From: Streptomyces sp.
GTDB lineage: Bacteria; Actinomycetota; Actinomycetes; Streptomycetales; Streptomycetaceae
NCBI GenBank assembly: GCA_003519485.1
Contig: DOWQ01000770.1
Coordinates: 217 to 8,204, forward strand
Length of the DNA stretch: 7,988 nucleotides
Direction of reading: 5' to 3'
Shown: piece after piece, positions 6,878-7,988 of the stretch
How positions within the stretch are numbered: the stretch's first letter is position 1
Layout: every line of letters begins with the position of its first letter
Notes under the pieces: model-generated
Told to the model about the DNA's origin: nothing
What the model saw: only the letters and a program-made list of their open reading frames with translations
The model's database searches: none
Position numbers and translations under genes: made by a program

Positions 6878-7686
6878 TTGCTTGCCTCCTCGGGCCGGTC
6901 GCGCTCCAGCCGCTCCTCGGAGCGCTGCTCCAGTGCGGCCAGGTCGGCGAGGGCCTCGCCGGACACGTCGCGGATCTGGCCGCGGGAGCGGAGCGTCTGG
7001 TTCACCGTGAGCTCCGAGGGCGTGCCGTCGGGCAGCAGGCCGGGGATGTCCACGGCGTTGTGCCGGGCGTAGACGCCGGGCGCGGGCATCGGCGGCAGCT
7101 GCTTGTTGGCGCGCACCCGCTCCGCCGCCTGCTCGCGCTGGCTGGCGGGGCGCTCGGTGCGCTCGCGGTGGGTGAGCACCATCGCGCCGATGGCCGCGGT
7201 GATCAGCAGTGCGCCGGTGATCTCGAAGGCGAAGACGTACTTGGTGAAGATCAGCCCCGCGAGCCCCTCGACATTGCCGCCGGCGTTGGCCGTGCCCAGC
7301 CCGTTGAAGGCGGAGAGCGAGGCCTGGCCGATGCCGGCGATCAGCAGCGCGCCGAAGCCGAGGCCGCAGGCGGCGGCCAGCCAGCGCTGGCCCTTCAGCG
7401 TCTCCTTGAGGGAGTCCGCGGCGGTGACGCCGACGAGCATGACGACGAAGAGGAAGAGCATCATGATCGCGCCGGTGTAGACGACGATCTGGACGACGCC
7501 CAGGAAGTAGGCGCCGTTGGCGAGGTAGAAGATCGCCAGGATGATCATGGTCCCGCCGAGGCAGAGCGCCGAGTGGACGGCCCGGCGCATCAGGATCGTG
7601 CCGAGCGCCCCGAGGACGGCGACCGTGCCGAGGATCCAGAACTGGACGGCCTCGCCGGTGGAGGCCGCTTGGGCCAGCGTGTTCAT
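6874..7686 (-). CDS. nuoJ: NADH-quinone oxidoreductase subunit J (membrane-arm coupling subunit)
   Basis: NuoJ is a complex I membrane subunit next to NuoK and NuoA; its third helix carries a flexible bulge tied to activity. The product is 270 residues. Five helices are estimated at 15-33, 39-58, 62-88, 104-126 and 150-172. The family signature VVYTGAIMMLFLFVVMLVG is at 68-86. After the last helix comes a hydrophilic tail of about 98 residues (173-270), rich in Arg and Glu and predicted cytoplasmic. E. coli NuoJ (about 184 residues) lacks a tail this long, but it is usual in actinobacteria. The frame extends further upstream, but the ATG at 7686-7684 is preferred: it overlaps the nuoI stop as ATGA, has AGGTGG seven bases upstream, and begins the recognisable NuoJ sequence. 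Upstream residues in this frame look like a shadow of nuoI. Confidence 0.95.
   Translation of the reverse strand: MNTLAQAASTGEAVQFWILGTVAVLGALGTILMRRAVHSALCLGGTMIILAIFYLANGAYFLGVVQIVVYTGAIMMLFLFVVMLVGVTAADSLKETLKGQRWLAAACGLGFGALLIAGIGQASLSAFNGLGTANAGGNVEGLAGLIFTKYVFAFEITGALLITAAIGAMVLTHRERTERPASQREQAAERVRANKQLPPMPAPGVYARHNAVDIPGLLPDGTPSELTVNQTLRSRGQIRDVSGEALADLAALEQRSEERLERDRPEEASK
6885..6891 (-). promoter_or_regulatory. Shine-Dalgarno site of nuoK
   Basis: The minus strand reads GAGGAGG, embedded in the last codons of nuoJ, seven bases before the nuoK ATG at 6877. It fixes that start. Confidence 0.85.
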
Positions 7687-7988
7687 CGGTCGACCACCTG
7701 CTCCGACGCCGGTTCGTTCGGTCCGAAGTCCGAGGCGGCGTCCTGCGGCATCTCGCCGGCGGTGACCGCGGTCTGGCGTACGGTCCCGGGCGCGGCCTCG
7801 GTGACCAGGCCGCGGTAGTAGTCCTGCTCGTCCATGCCGGGGAAGATCGCGTGCGGCGAATCGACCATGCCCTCCTCCAGGCCCGCGAGCAGCTCCTCCT
7901 TGGTGTAGATGAGCGATTCGCGGCTGGTGTTGGCGAGCTCGTACTCGTTGGTCATGGTGAGCGCCCGGGTGGGGCACGCCTCGACGCA
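7683..7988 (-). CDS. nuoI: NADH-quinone oxidoreductase subunit I, C-terminal part only
   Basis: NuoI is the ferredoxin-like complex I subunit whose two 4Fe-4S clusters (N6a and N6b) carry electrons toward the terminal cluster and quinone. Only the last 101 codons are in the window; the start lies beyond the right edge. The first visible residues are CVEACPTRALTMT, the end of the second CxxCxxCxxxCP motif. The Cys at 7988-7986 is that motif's third cysteine and the one at 7976-7974 its fourth. An acidic, hydrophilic tail of about 85 residues follows (starting NEYELANTS, with IYTKEELLAGLEEG), longer than in E. coli but typical of actinobacteria. The ATG at 7955 inside this segment is not the start, because the cysteine motif lies before it. 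The TGA overlaps the nuoJ ATG by four bases. Confidence 0.95.
   Translation of the reverse strand, partial: CVEACPTRALTMTNEYELANTSRESLIYTKEELLAGLEEGMVDSPHAIFPGMDEQDYYRGLVTEAAPGTVRQTAVTAGEMPQDAASDFGPNEPASEQVVDR

Noticed and set aside
4481..7072. An 863-codon plus-strand open frame antisense to nuoL and nuoK, with a similar 561-codon one at 3064-4749
   Set aside because: Both have the same His/Asp/Arg/Gln-rich shadow composition, no domain and no clear ribosome site, and they mirror conserved membrane proteins.
6874..7977. A longer 367-residue reading of nuoJ starting at 7977
   Set aside because: The additional N-terminal part is an out-of-frame reading of the nuoI tail. The ATG at 7686 has a ribosome site, overlaps the nuoI stop as ATGA and begins the true NuoJ sequence.
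1..7988. A hidden accessory, defence or mobile system
   Set aside because: Both strands are explained by one catabolic gene and conserved complex I genes. There are no transposase, integrase or toxin-like products, no repeat arrays, no tRNA, and no visible break in base composition.

Overview
The window is very GC-rich, with G or C at most third codon positions, GTG as well as ATG starts and tightly overlapping genes. The proteins match the actinobacterial versions of their families, and the NuoJ, NuoI and NuoN extensions resemble those of Streptomyces. I infer a chromosomal segment of Streptomyces or a close relative; the species cannot be told from this stretch alone.

Layout. Bases 1-1133 (+) hold most of a fumarylacetoacetase gene, the last step of tyrosine/homogentisate breakdown, whose start lies to the left of the window. 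Bases 1134-1342 are a short convergent intergenic region. It contains a perfect 19-bp stem hairpin (1250-1302) that probably stops transcription from both sides, preceded by several weaker inverted repeats. From 1343 to the right edge, all on the minus strand, lies the 3' half of a nuo operon. In transcription order it reads nuoI (3' end only), nuoJ, nuoK, nuoL, nuoM, nuoN.

How the genes work together. NuoJ, K, L, M and N are membrane-arm subunits of the proton-pumping NADH:quinone oxidoreductase (complex I), and NuoI is the connecting-arm ferredoxin-like subunit with two 4Fe-4S clusters. NuoL, M and N are the three antiporter-like pumps. The glutamate, lysine, histidine and aspartate residues known to form the central proton path are present in each. 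NuoK carries the two membrane glutamates and NuoJ the conserved third-helix motif that couple quinone chemistry to pumping. The genes are packed for coupled translation: 4-base ATGA overlaps at nuoI/nuoJ and nuoJ/nuoK, 12 bases between nuoK and nuoL, 1 base between nuoL and nuoM, and a GTGA overlap at nuoM/nuoN. A Shine-Dalgarno-like sequence precedes each start.

I found no mobile element, CRISPR array, tRNA, rRNA or undescribed gene system. The long reading frames opposite the nuo genes are GC-bias shadows. Points worth a second look are modest: the strong U-less convergent hairpin, a DnaA-box-like inverted repeat at the start of nuoN, and lineage-type insertions in NuoL, NuoN and NuoJ.
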